A stretch of 64,000 nucleotides of DNA from Actinomyces sp. oral taxon 448 str. F0400 (GTDB lineage: Bacteria; Actinomycetota; Actinomycetes; Actinomycetales; Actinomycetaceae): NCBI RefSeq assembly GCF_000220835.1, contig NZ_GL985606.1, forward strand, positions 1,952,330 through 2,016,329, in the 5' to 3' direction. The position numbers were made by a program, and so were the translations under genes. The notes under the pieces are model-generated. The model searched no databases. It was given only the letters and a program-made list of their open reading frames with translations, and was not told the DNA's origin. Positions 19,033-28,474 of this stretch are shown piece after piece (the stretch's first letter is position 1; the number at the start of each line of letters is the position of its first letter).

Positions 19033-19896
19033 ATGTCGACCACTGACTCGCCCGACGGGACGGCTGTCCCCTCCCTCGCCGACCCCGGTACAGCAGGGGT
19101 CAGGAAAGTGCGCGTGCACCACCTGGCCCAGGCCAAGGCGCGTGGCGAACGCCTGACCATGCTCACAGCCTACGACGCCGTGACGGCCCGTATCCTGGAT
19201 GGGGCGGGTACGGACATGCTGCTCGTCGGCGACTCGATCGGGAACGTGGCTCTGGGTTACGACTCGACCCTGCCGGTTTCGCTCGACGAGATGATCGTGG
19301 CCACGCGGTCGGTGGCTCGGGCGGCGCGCCGGGCCCTGGTGGTGGCCGACCTGCCCTTCGGAACCTACGAAGCGAGCCCGCAGCAGGCCCTGGCCAGTGC
19401 TGTCCGACTGGTGCGGGCGGGGGCCAACGCCGTCAAATTCGAGGGCGGGCGTCCGCGCGCGGACACCGTGCGTCTGCTCGGCCAGGCCGGCATCCCCGTC
19501 ATCGGGCACCTCGGCTTCACACCGCAGTCGGTCAACGCCCTGGGCGGTTTCCGCGTCCAGGGCCGGGGCGAGGAGGCCGCCGAGACCCTCCTGGCCGACG
19601 CGATGGCACTGGCCGAGGCCGGCGCCGCCGCGATCGTGCTGGAGATGGTCCCCGCGCCCGTGGCGGCGCGGATCACCGAGACGTGCCCGGCCCCGATCAT
19701 CGGCATCGGCGCGGGGGCGCAGTGCGACGGCCAGGTGCTGGTGTGGACCGACATGGCGGGCATGACGGATTGGGCACCGCGCTTCGCTCGGCAGTTCGGG
19801 CAGGTCGGCGAGGCCCTGCGACAGGCGGCGCAGGCATACGGCGAGGCCGTGCGCGAGGGAGCCTTCCCCGCTGAGGAGCACACCTTCTCACACTGA
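19033..19896 (+). CDS. panB: 3-methyl-2-oxobutanoate hydroxymethyltransferase
   Basis: First committed step of pantothenate synthesis: transfer of hydroxymethyl from methylenetetrahydrofolate to 2-oxoisovalerate. The 287-residue protein has the TIM-barrel motifs MLTAYDAVTARILDGAG, VGDSIGNVALGY (metal site), VKFEGG and GIGAGAQCDGQVLV. It is divergent from the glnA2-glnE pair. The ATG at 19033 begins MSTTDSPDG, a variable 25-residue leader before the conserved VRVHHLAQAKARG. No other pan gene is in the window. Confidence 0.95.
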   Translation: MSTTDSPDGTAVPSLADPGTAGVRKVRVHHLAQAKARGERLTMLTAYDAVTARILDGAGTDMLLVGDSIGNVALGYDSTLPVSLDEMIVATRSVARAARRALVVADLPFGTYEASPQQALASAVRLVRAGANAVKFEGGRPRADTVRLLGQAGIPVIGHLGFTPQSVNALGGFRVQGRGEEAAETLLADAMALAEAGAAAIVLEMVPAPVAARITETCPAPIIGIGAGAQCDGQVLVWTDMAGMTDWAPRFARQFGQVGEALRQAAQAYGEAVREGAFPAEEHTFSH

Positions 19897-19920
19897 GGCA
19901 GCCGTCTGCGCGCCGGTGGC

Positions 19921-20576
19921 TCAAACACGGGCATTGAGAGCGAGCCCGGCCCCGATGCCGACGAGCATCGTACCGGTGATGCGGTCCGTCCAGCGTCCCA
20001 GCGGGCCTTCGGGACCCGAGCCCGTCCTCGGCGCCGGCCAAGGGGCCCCGGCACGAGCGCACCCAGCCAGATCAGGCAGCACAGACCGCGGATAGCGGCG
20101 AGCATGACGCCCATGGCTGGCGAGCGGAGACGCAGGCCGTCATGAACTGCGGGATGGTCGCGAGGCAGAAAACGCCGGCCTTCGGGTTGAGCAAGTCGGT
20201 GGTCAGCCCCGTCACCCGCCCTCGCCACAGCGGGACGGCGGAGCGTCCCGGGCCGGCCGCGGACGACAGCTTCGCGGACGTCGCGGATTCCGGCCCCCGC
20301 CGTGCAAGGCCCCATCCTTCCAGACGTTGCGCCCATCCCGCCTCCCGGTCGTGGAGCCCCGGAACGAGCGTAGGAGCATACCAGCGCCCGTCGTTCATAC
20401 CAGGTACGCAGCCCCGGCAGCGACAGCAGTCGGTACGCGGTTCGGGAGGCGGAGAGCACCGCGGTCGCGCCAATGCCGGCGGCCGCGCCCCAGAGGAGGA
20501 TCCCAGTGACGATACCGACGACGGTGGCCAAGGCCGTAGGTGCGGGGTGTCGATGGCGCGCGATGTCGCTCGCCGA
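19921..20576 (-). pseudogene. LysE/RhtB-family exporter, multiply frameshifted
   Basis: Three blocks of a LysE-type amino-acid exporter appear in order on this strand but in different frames: an N-terminal block VVGIVTGILLWGAAAGIGA, the diagnostic TDLLNPKAGVFCLATIPQF, then MGVMLAAIRGLCCLIWLG and a C-terminal end RITGTMLVGIGAGLALNARV with a proper stop. At least two or three frameshifts are needed to join them, so the gene is inactive unless the assembly has errors. In its working state it would have exported a basic or neutral amino acid. Confidence 0.75.
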
Positions 20577-20716
20577 TAGCGGTACGGTCGGATTCTCGCC
20601 GTGCTCGGATCGAACGGCGGGGCCGTGCACGGCCCCGCACGGCGCAGAGCGTCCTCTTCATCCGAACTGCACGAGTCCGTCTCAGCGGTCCCAGCGGAAC
20701 GAGTCGGGCAAACCCC

Positions 20717-21448
20717 TCACAGCCCTTCGGGACGGCCCCAGTCGATGGGCGCCGGGACAACGCCGGCGAAAACGCCCGTCAGGTCCTCAACCTGGAAGGT
20801 GATGCCCTGGCCGGCCGGGTCCCGCGCCCATTCCAGGAGGCGGGGCGCGCCGTCGGCAGCGGCGGGGTCGACCCGGACGGTGGTGACCGAGCAGTTGGCC
20901 ATGGGCGTCATGCCGTAGATCTCGGAACCGATCCACCGACTCATGATCGTCATGAGCGTCATGCCATGGGAGACGACGAGGACCTTCTCATCATATGCGC
21001 CGTCGGCCGTCGGCCCTGTACGCAGATCGGTCATGATGCGCGCGAGCGCGCCGTCGAGATCAGCCAGGTAGTCCATCGCGGTGATCCCCTCGGGGGCGCC
21101 GGGATGAGTGCCGGCGATGACGGAGGGGAGGAACTCGGCTGCGGGCAGAGCGGCATGCATCTGGCCGTCGGGTCCGCCGTCGTAGACGCCGTAGTTGTAC
21201 TCGCGCAGCCCAACGAGGTCGACCGGGACGACATCAGGATGGGGCTCCAGGAGGATTCGGGCGGTTTCCTGAACCCGCCCCTGCGGGCTGAGATAGGTAC
21301 GCGTCAACGGAACGTGCGCCAGGAAATCACGACAGATCTCGGCTCCGCGACGACCCGACTCCGTCAGAGGCGAGTCGACCGCACCCTGCGTGCGGTGCAG
21401 CTCGTTCAGGACGGTGCGACCATGCCGCACGAAATGGATCTCGGCCAT
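20717..21448 (-). CDS. Histidine phosphatase family protein
   Basis: A 243-residue phosphoglycerate-mutase-superfamily protein. Catalytic His in [13 protein letters not shown] at the very N-terminus, acid residue in [13 protein letters not shown], second His in [17 protein letters not shown]. The ATG at 21448 puts the catalytic motif at residues 4-11 as expected; the upstream in-frame extension is low-complexity. The substrate is unknown. It is divergent from map. Confidence 0.88.
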   Translation of the reverse strand: MAEIHFVRHGRTVLNELHRTQGAVDSPLTESGRRGAEICRDFLAHVPLTRTYLSPQGRVQETARILLEPHPDVVPVDLVGLREYNYGVYDGGPDGQMHAALPAAEFLPSVIAGTHPGAPEGITAMDYLADLDGALARIMTDLRTGPTADGAYDEKVLVVSHGMTLMTIMSRWIGSEIYGMTPMANCSVTTVRVDPAAADGAPRLLEWARDPAGQGITFQVEDLTGVFAGVVPAPIDWGRPEGL

Positions 21449-21620
21449 GTGGCCATCGTATGGCACGTCTGGCACGTCTTTGGTGATGAAGCCGCGGCCC
21501 CGATCGGCCCGAGAACGCAGGGCGGCTCTCATCCTCCGACCGGCGACGCAGACCCCGCGATCGGGTCCCGTCGACTCGGAATCACGACCGGTGGGGCGAG
21601 TGCGCACCTATGCTGACTCT

Positions 21621-22496
21621 ATGAATCTTGCCGACCGTGCTCCTCGCGGCACGCTCGTGCCGGGGACCCTGGGCCCCCGCCGCCACGTGCCCGATTCCAT
21701 CGACCGTCCCGAGTACATGTTCCACGACGGTCCCGAACGGGTGACGGCCTCCGACGTCAAGGATCCTGAGACCATCGAACGCATCCGCGCCGCCGGCCGG
21801 GTGGCCGCCCGCGCTATGGCCGAGGCCGCCGCCGTCATCGCCCCCGGTGTCACCACCGACGAGCTCGACCGTATAGCCCACGAGTACATGTGCGACCACG
21901 GCGCCTACCCGTCCTGCCTGGGCTACATGGGCTTCCCCAAATCGATCTGCACCTCGATCAACGAGGTCATCTGCCACGGCATCCCCGACTCGACCGTCCT
22001 CAAGGAGGGCGACCTCATCAACTTGGACGTCACCGCCTATCTCGACGGCGTCCACGGCGACACGAACGCGACCTACCCGGTCGGCGAGATCGACGCTGGG
22101 ACGGCTGCGCTCATCGAGCGCACGCGCACTGCGATGGAGCGCGGGATCAGAGCGGTGCGGCCCGGTCGCGAAGTCAATGTCATCGGCAGAGTGATCGAGA
22201 AATACGCCAAGCGCTTCGACTACGGGGTGGTGCGCGACTACACGGGCCACGGCGTGGGCGAGGCCTTCCATTCGGGCCTCATCATTCCTCACTACGACGC
22301 CGCCCCCATGTACGCCGACGTCATGGAAGTCGGCATGGTGTTCACCATCGAGCCGATGCTCACATTGGGCACCGAGACGTGGGAGCAGTGGGACGACGGC
22401 TGGACCGTAGTGACCAGGGACAGGTCGCGCACCGCCCAGTTCGAACACACTCTGGCGGTCACCGAGAACGGTGCGGACGTACTCACCCTGCCCTGA
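21621..22496 (+). CDS. map: Methionine aminopeptidase, type I
   Basis: Removes the initiator Met from nascent proteins using two divalent metal ions. The 291-residue enzyme carries the five metal ligands in order: Asp in [11 protein letters not shown], Asp in [11 protein letters not shown], His in [12 protein letters not shown], Glu in VFTIEPMLT, Glu in [10 protein letters not shown]. The substrate-binding HGIP motif is also present. An N-terminal extension of about 40 residues (through [10 protein letters not shown]) matches the longer actinobacterial form with a PxxP-type linker. Start is ATG at 21621. Confidence 0.95.
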   Translation: MNLADRAPRGTLVPGTLGPRRHVPDSIDRPEYMFHDGPERVTASDVKDPETIERIRAAGRVAARAMAEAAAVIAPGVTTDELDRIAHEYMCDHGAYPSCLGYMGFPKSICTSINEVICHGIPDSTVLKEGDLINLDVTAYLDGVHGDTNATYPVGEIDAGTAALIERTRTAMERGIRAVRPGREVNVIGRVIEKYAKRFDYGVVRDYTGHGVGEAFHSGLIIPHYDAAPMYADVMEVGMVFTIEPMLTLGTETWEQWDDGWTVVTRDRSRTAQFEHTLAVTENGADVLTLP

Positions 22497-22725
22497 CATC
22501 TGACATCGCCGGCTGCGTCCGGCCCCGCTCAAGGCGTATGGTGACTGCCGATGCCGCCGAAGCAACCCGCGTGGGGCAGTACTCCCCGGTACTCTCCGGT
22601 CACTCCGGTCTGGGACGTGCTCCGACGTCACGGTAACGTGACCACCACGTGTACATTCTCATCTGAGACGATGGACGTCGTCCGATGACCCATAGACCCA
22701 TACCCGACCCTCCCGGAGGTTCTCC

Positions 22726-23907
22726 ATGGCTCTTCGCTTCAACCCGCCGCCGAACTGGCCGGCGCCCCCGGAAGGATTCAATCCTCCCGCGGGATGGCAG
22801 CCCGATCCCGCCTGGGGGCCGGCGCCGGAGGGCTGGCAGCTGTGGGTCGAGGACTCAACGCCCGGTACCAGTGCGGGATCCGCTCCGCAGACGGGCTCGG
22901 CCGCCGATGCAGCCTGGGCGCCCACCCAGGCGGTCCCGACGGGCTCCTCCGTGGCCGACCCGACGGGCCAGTCCGCATCGGCGCCTTCGGGGGATTACAC
23001 CGGCTCGACGCCCTTCGGCGGCTCCGTACCGGGGAGCGACTCCTCCTCGGGTGCCGCCCCGTACGCACCCGGTATGAACTACGCGCAGTCCCCGACTCCG
23101 TACCACAACCAGAGCGGCGCTCCCGGCTCCGGAGGAGGACTCCCCCCGCAGGGAGGACCGAGCTGGCAGCCCGGCATGAGCGCCCCCATGGGCCCCAGGC
23201 CCGTCACCAGGCAGTGGTGGTTCTGGCTCATCATCGTCTTGGTCGTGGTGGCGCTGCTCGCGGGCGTACTCGTGGTCGTCAACAGTCGTAGTCACAACAG
23301 CCACAACAATGCCACCGGGCCTACTGCGGTCTCCTCCCAGGGATCGTACCCCACGTCGCAGTCCGGCAGCGGCAGCGGCCCCGGCGGCGGCGCGAACCCC
23401 GGAGCCTCATCCACGCCCAGTCCGGGCAGCCCGGGAACAACGGAGAAGAACCCGCTGCCCGCGGATCAGACCATCACCATGAGCGCGGGAAAGTACAGTA
23501 CCGACGAGGGAGCGTCGGTCGACGTCTCCCTGGGCGTCGTCGAGTGGAACGCCAATGATTCGCTCAAGTCGCAGATGAACAGGTACAGCTGGCATGAGCC
23601 GGACAGTGGCAAGGTCTACGTGCGCGTCCCGGTGGAGATCACCTACCACGGCACGAGCAAATTCAACTCGAGCAACCTGAAAATCGAGTATGACCAGGAC
23701 GGCAACACGACGTCGGCTGAGAATACCCTGACCTACTCGGCCAAGGACGAGTTCTCGGCTCAGGACATGCCCCGGGACGGGGGCACGGCCAAGGGTTACT
23801 TCACCTTCCAGCTGACGACGCAGCAGGCTAACGACAAGGCCGGCGTGTGGGTCATCACCGCCTTCATGGACAACAACGGCACTTACGTCAAGCCCAAGCT
23901 GGCCTGA
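22726..23907 (+). CDS. Proline/glycine-rich single-pass membrane protein, extracytoplasmic domain
   Basis: A 393-residue protein of unknown function. The cytoplasmic N-terminus (to about 160) is low-complexity, with repeated tryptophan-proline modules (NWPAPPEGF, NPPAGWQPDP, GPAPEGWQLW), a pattern common in actinobacterial membrane proteins. One membrane helix spans about residues 163-186. A Ser/Gly/Pro linker then leads to a beta-rich external domain of about 150 residues (KVYVRVPVEITYHG, KGYFTFQLTT) resembling DUF4352-type immunoglobulin-like folds. ATG at 22726 follows a GGAGG site. It stands alone between map and rnpB. Confidence 0.7.
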   Translation: MALRFNPPPNWPAPPEGFNPPAGWQPDPAWGPAPEGWQLWVEDSTPGTSAGSAPQTGSAADAAWAPTQAVPTGSSVADPTGQSASAPSGDYTGSTPFGGSVPGSDSSSGAAPYAPGMNYAQSPTPYHNQSGAPGSGGGLPPQGGPSWQPGMSAPMGPRPVTRQWWFWLIIVLVVVALLAGVLVVVNSRSHNSHNNATGPTAVSSQGSYPTSQSGSGSGPGGGANPGASSTPSPGSPGTTEKNPLPADQTITMSAGKYSTDEGASVDVSLGVVEWNANDSLKSQMNRYSWHEPDSGKVYVRVPVEITYHGTSKFNSSNLKIEYDQDGNTTSAENTLTYSAKDEFSAQDMPRDGGTAKGYFTFQLTTQQANDKAGVWVITAFMDNNGTYVKPKLA

Positions 23908-24087
23908 TCCTGCATCCGGGCCGGCATGCGGTCACCGTATGGCGGGGCGTCCATCCGGGCTCAGTCTGGGGTGGACACCCCGCCATGTTGCTGCTGTCGC
24001 AATCGGCGCGGGGCCGCATCCGCGCAGGCACGTCGGAGGGCGGACACCGCACCCGTCGGCCGAGGCCGGTGAGAAGCCCTGTCGAGG

Positions 24088-24478
<391 letters not shown>

Positions 24479-24600
24479 CAGCATCCTACCGGTCCCTGAC
24501 GCGCCCACGCATCCGGTTGCGGACATGTGGACACACGGACGCGGCGAGCCGTAGCGCCGGCGAGCGACCCCGCACCCGTTTTCCTCATCTCACTGCTATC

Positions 24601-25383
24601 TCACTGCTCCATGCGCACGAGGATGACATCATTCTCCTCGGCGTGGATGACGGCATCGGCCGGCGCGGCGGCAATGCGCGCATGCTCAGCCGGGCTGATC
24701 TCCACGGTGCCGCCTTCGACGCGGCGACCGTACAGGGCCAGCGCCCCGATGCCCCCGGTCACGGCTCGGGCGGCTTCATACTCGGCGAGCAGAGTCGCAT
24801 CGATCGTGGCCGCGAGACGCCGACGTCGGTCCCGTGCCTGTTCGATCTCCTCGTCGAGGCGGGTGAACTCGGCGTCGCGCTCGGTGGTGAGCTCACGGCC
24901 GGCGGCACGGATCTCCTGCTCCTGGACCGCCAGGCGATCAGCCTCGCTCTGAGCGGACTCCAGAGTCTCCATTGCGGCGATCTGCTTGTCCTCCAGATCC
25001 GCTTGACGCCGCCCGAGCTGATCGATCTCCCCCTGAATGGCGGCCAGATCGCGGGCGCTCGCGGTGCCCGCGGCGAGACGCTCTCGCAGGACCTCGGCGC
25101 GACGCGCGACCTGACTGACTTCGTCCTCGGCGCGATCGGCTTCCGCCCTGGCGGCGGTCAGAGCCCCTGTGGCGACGGCGGTGTCGCGCCGGTTGGTGTG
25201 CAGGCGCCTGACAACAGTCTCGATACGCTCCAGGATCGGCAGGTGGGTCCGTTCATGACTCAGACGGGCGAGTCGGGAATCGAGGTTCTGCAGGTCGATG
25301 AGGAGACGCTGCTGACTGAGAGGGGCGTGCGTCACGGCGGAGTCCTTCGCTGGCTGGGTATCGAATTCTGGGCGGTCGGGCAC
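24601..25383 (-). CDS. Coiled-coil protein of the zinc-ribbon (COG1579) family, cysteines lost
   Basis: A 260-residue, almost wholly helical protein: a long coiled coil from residue 25 to 200 (for example REIRAAGRELTTERDAEF) and a C-terminal segment ALYGRRVEGGTVEISPAEHA, then VIHAEENDVILVR. Family members normally carry two CxxC pairs in that segment; here no cysteine remains, while the surrounding family positions are kept. It lies directly downstream of the Nif3-like gene (4-bp gap), the usual actinobacterial pairing. Suggested roles for the family are vague. The exact start is uncertain: GTG before THAPLSQQR is an alternative 16 codons in. Confidence 0.85.
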   Translation of the reverse strand: MPDRPEFDTQPAKDSAVTHAPLSQQRLLIDLQNLDSRLARLSHERTHLPILERIETVVRRLHTNRRDTAVATGALTAARAEADRAEDEVSQVARRAEVLRERLAAGTASARDLAAIQGEIDQLGRRQADLEDKQIAAMETLESAQSEADRLAVQEQEIRAAGRELTTERDAEFTRLDEEIEQARDRRRRLAATIDATLLAEYEAARAVTGGIGALALYGRRVEGGTVEISPAEHARIAAAPADAVIHAEENDVILVRMEQ

Positions 25384-25387
25384 TCGC

Positions 25388-26263
25388 TCACGAGCCGGTG
25401 CTCAGACGTAAGGTCCACGGATCGGTGACGACCTCGGAGACGTATGTGGCGAGTCTACGTCCCTTCGCCGCGGCGGCCCGCTCCAAACGTGCAGCGAGCG
25501 GCGGCAGGCCGACCCATTCGGTGGCCCAGTGGGTGCCGCACAACAGGTAGGGGCGGCCGGCCTCCAGGTGCTCTGAGGCCGGATGGTGACGCAGGTCCGC
25601 GGTGAGGAAGACGTCGGCTCCGGCATCGCGCGCGGTGCCAAGCAGGCCGTCGCCGGCGCCGCCGGAGACGGCGACGGTCTCGATGGTGGCGTCGAGGTCT
25701 CCTCCGACGAGGAGGCCGGGTGCGGAATCAGGAAGTGCAACGGCGACGGCAGCGGCGAAGTCGCGCAGCCGTGTGGGGTGCTCGAGCCTGCCGACGCGTC
25801 CAATTCCCTGGGTGGGATCATTCGGGCTGGGCTGCAGCGGCGCAGCGCCGAGCAATCCGACGGCGGCGGCGAGGGCCGCGGCCACGCCTCCGTGAGCGGC
25901 GTCGAGAGTGGTGTGGGCGTTCGCCAGGGCGATGCCGGCGCGAATGAGGCGGTGAACGCACCGGCCCTTGGGATCGGTGGCGGAGACGTGGTCGGTGCCC
26001 CTCAGGTAGAGGGGGTGGTGGGTGATGACCAGATCGACATCGCGGCGGATGGCCTCGTCGACGACGGCGGTGACCGGGTCCACGGCGAGCAGGACGGAGT
26101 CGACGGATTCCGCGGGGTCGCCGCAGATGAGCCGATTGGAGTCCCAGGACTCGGCCAGGTGGGGCGGAGCCGCGGTGCGCAGTGCTGCGACGACGTCGGC
26201 GACGGTCAAGGGGTGGACGAAGATTGTCTGAGGATCGGCGGGATCCGTTCCTATCTGGCTCAT
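25388..26263 (-). CDS. Nif3-like dinuclear metal centre protein
   Basis: A 291-residue member of the Nif3/DUF34 family, hexameric proteins with a two-metal centre; the biochemical role is unsettled (GTP-cyclohydrolase-like or metal-handling). Metal ligands are visible in DLVITHHPLYLRG, ALANAHTTLDAA and the C-terminal FLTADLRHH and GTHWATEW. Four bases separate its stop from the following coiled-coil gene, so they form an operon. The ATG at 26263 starts MSQIGTDPA. Confidence 0.92.
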   Translation of the reverse strand: MSQIGTDPADPQTIFVHPLTVADVVAALRTAAPPHLAESWDSNRLICGDPAESVDSVLLAVDPVTAVVDEAIRRDVDLVITHHPLYLRGTDHVSATDPKGRCVHRLIRAGIALANAHTTLDAAHGGVAAALAAAVGLLGAAPLQPSPNDPTQGIGRVGRLEHPTRLRDFAAAVAVALPDSAPGLLVGGDLDATIETVAVSGGAGDGLLGTARDAGADVFLTADLRHHPASEHLEAGRPYLLCGTHWATEWVGLPPLAARLERAAAAKGRRLATYVSEVVTDPWTLRLSTGS

Positions 26264-26358
26264 GGGTGCAGGCTAGACGAATACGCGTTCAACCATGGGT
26301 AAACGTTAGGGCAGCTGCGCCGTCTTTGTGCCCGGAGCGATCACGGTGTCGTGAAAAA

Positions 26359-26389
26359 GTGACAACATCCCCTCCTTACCTCTTAGTCT
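26359..26389 (+). promoter_or_regulatory. Putative promoter, leaderless transcript
   Basis: TAGTCT at 26384-26389, the same hexamer as in the promoter upstream of the oxidoreductase gene, ends six bases before the ATG at 26396. Transcription would then start at or next to the initiation codon, and no ribosome site is present. GTGACA at 26359-26364 is a weak -35 with a long 19-bp spacer. Inference. Confidence 0.35.
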
Positions 26390-26395
26390 AGGGGT

Positions 26396-27316
26396 ATGCG
26401 TCGAGGATTCAAGGCTCAAACGGACCTGCGCGTGTTCCTCTCCGAGCACCGCGCCGCGGTCACCCCCGCCATGGCGGGGCTGCCCGCTCAAGGCCGACCG
26501 CGCCGTGTCGTCGGTCTACGACGTGATGAGATCGCCGGACTACTCGGCGTCGCCACCGAGTACTACGCCGACCTCGAGCGGGGTCTACTCTCCGACGCTC
26601 CCGACGCGTCATTGCAGGATCTTCTTAGCGACGTGCTCGCGCTGAGCCCGGAGGACCGCCACCGCCTCAACCTTCTGCTCGATGCGGCCTACCCGGGCGC
26701 CGGTGCCGTCACACGGGAGCGAATCGACGAGGAACCGCAGCAACAGATGCCTTCCGCGCCCCAGCAGGAGGCGGACCACTACGGGGCGTCGGAAGCGATG
26801 AAGCAGTTGCTGGACTCCTTCGACATGCCCGCTTACCTGCGTTCGCGCTCACTCGACCTCGTGGCCGTCAATCGGCCGGGCCGCCTCCTGTACGCCCCTG
26901 TGCTGGAGTGGGCGGGAGCGGACGAGGAGAAAGTGAACCTGCTGGAGTTCGCCTTTCTGGACCAGGAGGCGGCGCAGAGCTTCTGGCCCGACTGGGGCGA
27001 CGTGATCACACGGGCTGTCGCCGATCTGCGGGGGGCTCTTGAGACCTATCCGAACGATCCGGAGCTCATCGGCGTCGTCGGCACGCTCAGCGCCCGCAGC
27101 CGTCTGTTCTGCCGAATGTGGATCGATCAGGATCTGCCGCCGCGCTCCTCCCAGGGTCATGAGAAGATCTTCCACTCTCTCATTGGCGCCGTCACCATCC
27201 CGTTTCGAATGCTGGCCGAGGAGGATGGCGCCCAGGTCGTCGTATTCACGCCAGTATCCGGTTCACCGGCGTACACGGCGATGCAGCGGTTGCGGGCCTG
27301 GGCGGCCACCGGCTGA
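26396..27316 (+). CDS. XRE/MmyB-type transcriptional regulator
   Basis: A 306-residue regulator. Residues about 10-75 are a helix-turn-helix (VVGLRRDEIAGLLGVATEYY, where LRRDEIA and YYADLERG are hallmarks of this actinobacterial subfamily). Residues about 120-300 are an MmyB-like PAS-type ligand domain (PAYLRSRSLDLVAVNRPGRL). In this family the ligand domain is thought to bind fatty acids or similar hydrophobic compounds, and the regulator often controls an adjacent dehydrogenase; no such partner is next to it here. Its 3' end overlaps the convergent membrane-protein gene by about 54 bp. Confidence 0.88.
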   Translation: MRRGFKAQTDLRVFLSEHRAAVTPAMAGLPAQGRPRRVVGLRRDEIAGLLGVATEYYADLERGLLSDAPDASLQDLLSDVLALSPEDRHRLNLLLDAAYPGAGAVTRERIDEEPQQQMPSAPQQEADHYGASEAMKQLLDSFDMPAYLRSRSLDLVAVNRPGRLLYAPVLEWAGADEEKVNLLEFAFLDQEAAQSFWPDWGDVITRAVADLRGALETYPNDPELIGVVGTLSARSRLFCRMWIDQDLPPRSSQGHEKIFHSLIGAVTIPFRMLAEEDGAQVVVFTPVSGSPAYTAMQRLRAWAATG

Positions 27317-27706
27317 ACTCCGGCCGATGACCAGGAGGATCACAGTGAGCAGAAGTATGACGACCGTCAATGCGCCTGTCCCGTACCGTTCGGCCGAACT
27401 CGCCGTGATGAACAGATTGAAGACTGAGGCCGCCAGGAGCCACACCGCCATGAGGGCGACGTATAGATGCAGGCGGCGGTGCGGGACTCGCGATGGGACG
27501 ACGCCGGTGTAGGCCAGGGAGATCCACCCGCATAAACTCCACAGGACCACCATTACGAGGCTGACGGGCCTGATGGTCAAGGGCAGGACCGTGTATCGGC
27601 CTCCCAGCGTCAGAGCTCCCAGGGGCAGGCCGACGAGAAGCAGCAGATGGAGCAGGGCGCAGGCGAACCATCCGGCCGCGCACACCACACCGATGACGCG
27701 AAGCAC
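27263..27706 (-). CDS. Four-helix membrane protein, unknown function
   Basis: A small hydrophobic protein of about 147 residues with four predicted membrane helices (VIGVVCAAGWFACALLHLLL; SLVMVVLWSLCGWISL; LYVALMAVWLLAASVFN; LTVVILLLTVILLVIG) and a short basic C-terminus. The GTG at 27706 (VLRVIGVV) is preceded by AGGA at good spacing; a longer form from GTG at 27775 is possible. The last codons overlap the 3' end of the convergent XRE gene. I do not recognise the family. It is the last gene before the mobile element. Confidence 0.6.
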   Translation of the reverse strand: MLRVIGVVCAAGWFACALLHLLLLVGLPLGALTLGGRYTVLPLTIRPVSLVMVVLWSLCGWISLAYTGVVPSRVPHRRLHLYVALMAVWLLAASVFNLFITASSAERYGTGALTVVILLLTVILLVIGRSSAGGRPGPQPLHRRVRR

Positions 27707-27870
27707 TGCACGTCCTGACGTCCGCTCCCCTGCTGGTGGCCGGTCCAACGTATAAGCGCATCCAGAGCATCCCACGAGGCCGTAGGGTAGGCTGGTGGTT
27801 TCGGGACATCAACTCGGTCCCGCCTGTCGTCGGCCGAATCAGAAAGGCGGGCGTTAGCGCGGCGAGAGCG

Positions 27871-28440
27871 CAATGTTGTGCGCCTCGGCACACTCAATAC
27901 GAACAATTGGGCGTCCTTGCTGCGGTTCCGTCAGCAGTTTCGGGAAGCAGATCTGGACGTAACTACAAATAGCGAAGGTACTAGCACGGCGAGCAGTGGT
28001 GAGTCAACCAACGGCACAGGGAGCGACACAGTCACAGACGGTAGTGAGCCAGCGACCGGTAATCCGGGCGCCGCACACGAAATTTCTTCCAGGACAGTGG
28101 CCCACCAGATCATCCACGTCAAAAATCGTCCCCTGCCGCCTGAGACACGTGCTGCCATCCGCCAACAAGCGAACAGTGGGCTCGGCGCTCGGAAGGTTGC
28201 TCATCGCTATGGTGTTCATGAGAACACGGTCCGGGCTATCTGGCGTGAGCACCCTCGTCCCAAGCAGCGAGGACCTCACCGCTTCACTGAGGAGGATTGC
28301 CAACGTGCCGAAGCATTGCTTGCCCAGGGGAGAACCCTCATCGAGATCGGGTTGGAACTAGGCTTCGACCGCAGTACGGTGCGGAAGCATCTGGGTTATA
28401 GGGCAAATCAACAAGGACCGAACGAGACAACAATGTTGTG
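27871..28440. repeat. 10-bp direct repeat CAATGTTGTG flanking an HTH gene
   Basis: CAATGTTGTG occurs at 27871-27880, at the start of the HTH gene, and again at 28431-28440, at its stop. The second copy sits in a near-palindrome, ACAACAATGTTGT. It may mark a small insertion or be chance. Confidence 0.3.
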
Positions 28441-28441
28441 A
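27878..28441 (+). CDS. Two-HTH DNA-binding protein, resolvase-C-like
   Basis: A 187-residue protein. The first 65 residues are Ser/Thr/Gly-rich and probably disordered. Residues about 85-125 form a helix-turn-helix (RQQANSGLGARKVAHRYGVH, then ENTVRAIW). Residues about 135-175 form a second one (EDCQRAEALLAQGRTLIEIG, then FDRSTVRKHLGY). Both resemble the C-terminal DNA-binding part of resolvases and Hin-type helices, but no catalytic domain is present. It may regulate or direct recombination at the element's left end. The GTG start at 27878 is uncertain, and the 10-bp direct repeat starts just upstream of it. Confidence 0.6.
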   Translation: MRLGTLNTNNWASLLRFRQQFREADLDVTTNSEGTSTASSGESTNGTGSDTVTDGSEPATGNPGAAHEISSRTVAHQIIHVKNRPLPPETRAAIRQQANSGLGARKVAHRYGVHENTVRAIWREHPRPKQRGPHRFTEEDCQRAEALLAQGRTLIEIGLELGFDRSTVRKHLGYRANQQGPNETTML

Positions 28442-28474
28442 CAGGAGCGTTGTATGGCTGATGCATCAGACAGT

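Noticed and set aside
18202-19881. 559-codon minus-strand frame spanning panB and glnA2
   Set aside because: It crosses two convincing genes on different strands and has no family pattern.
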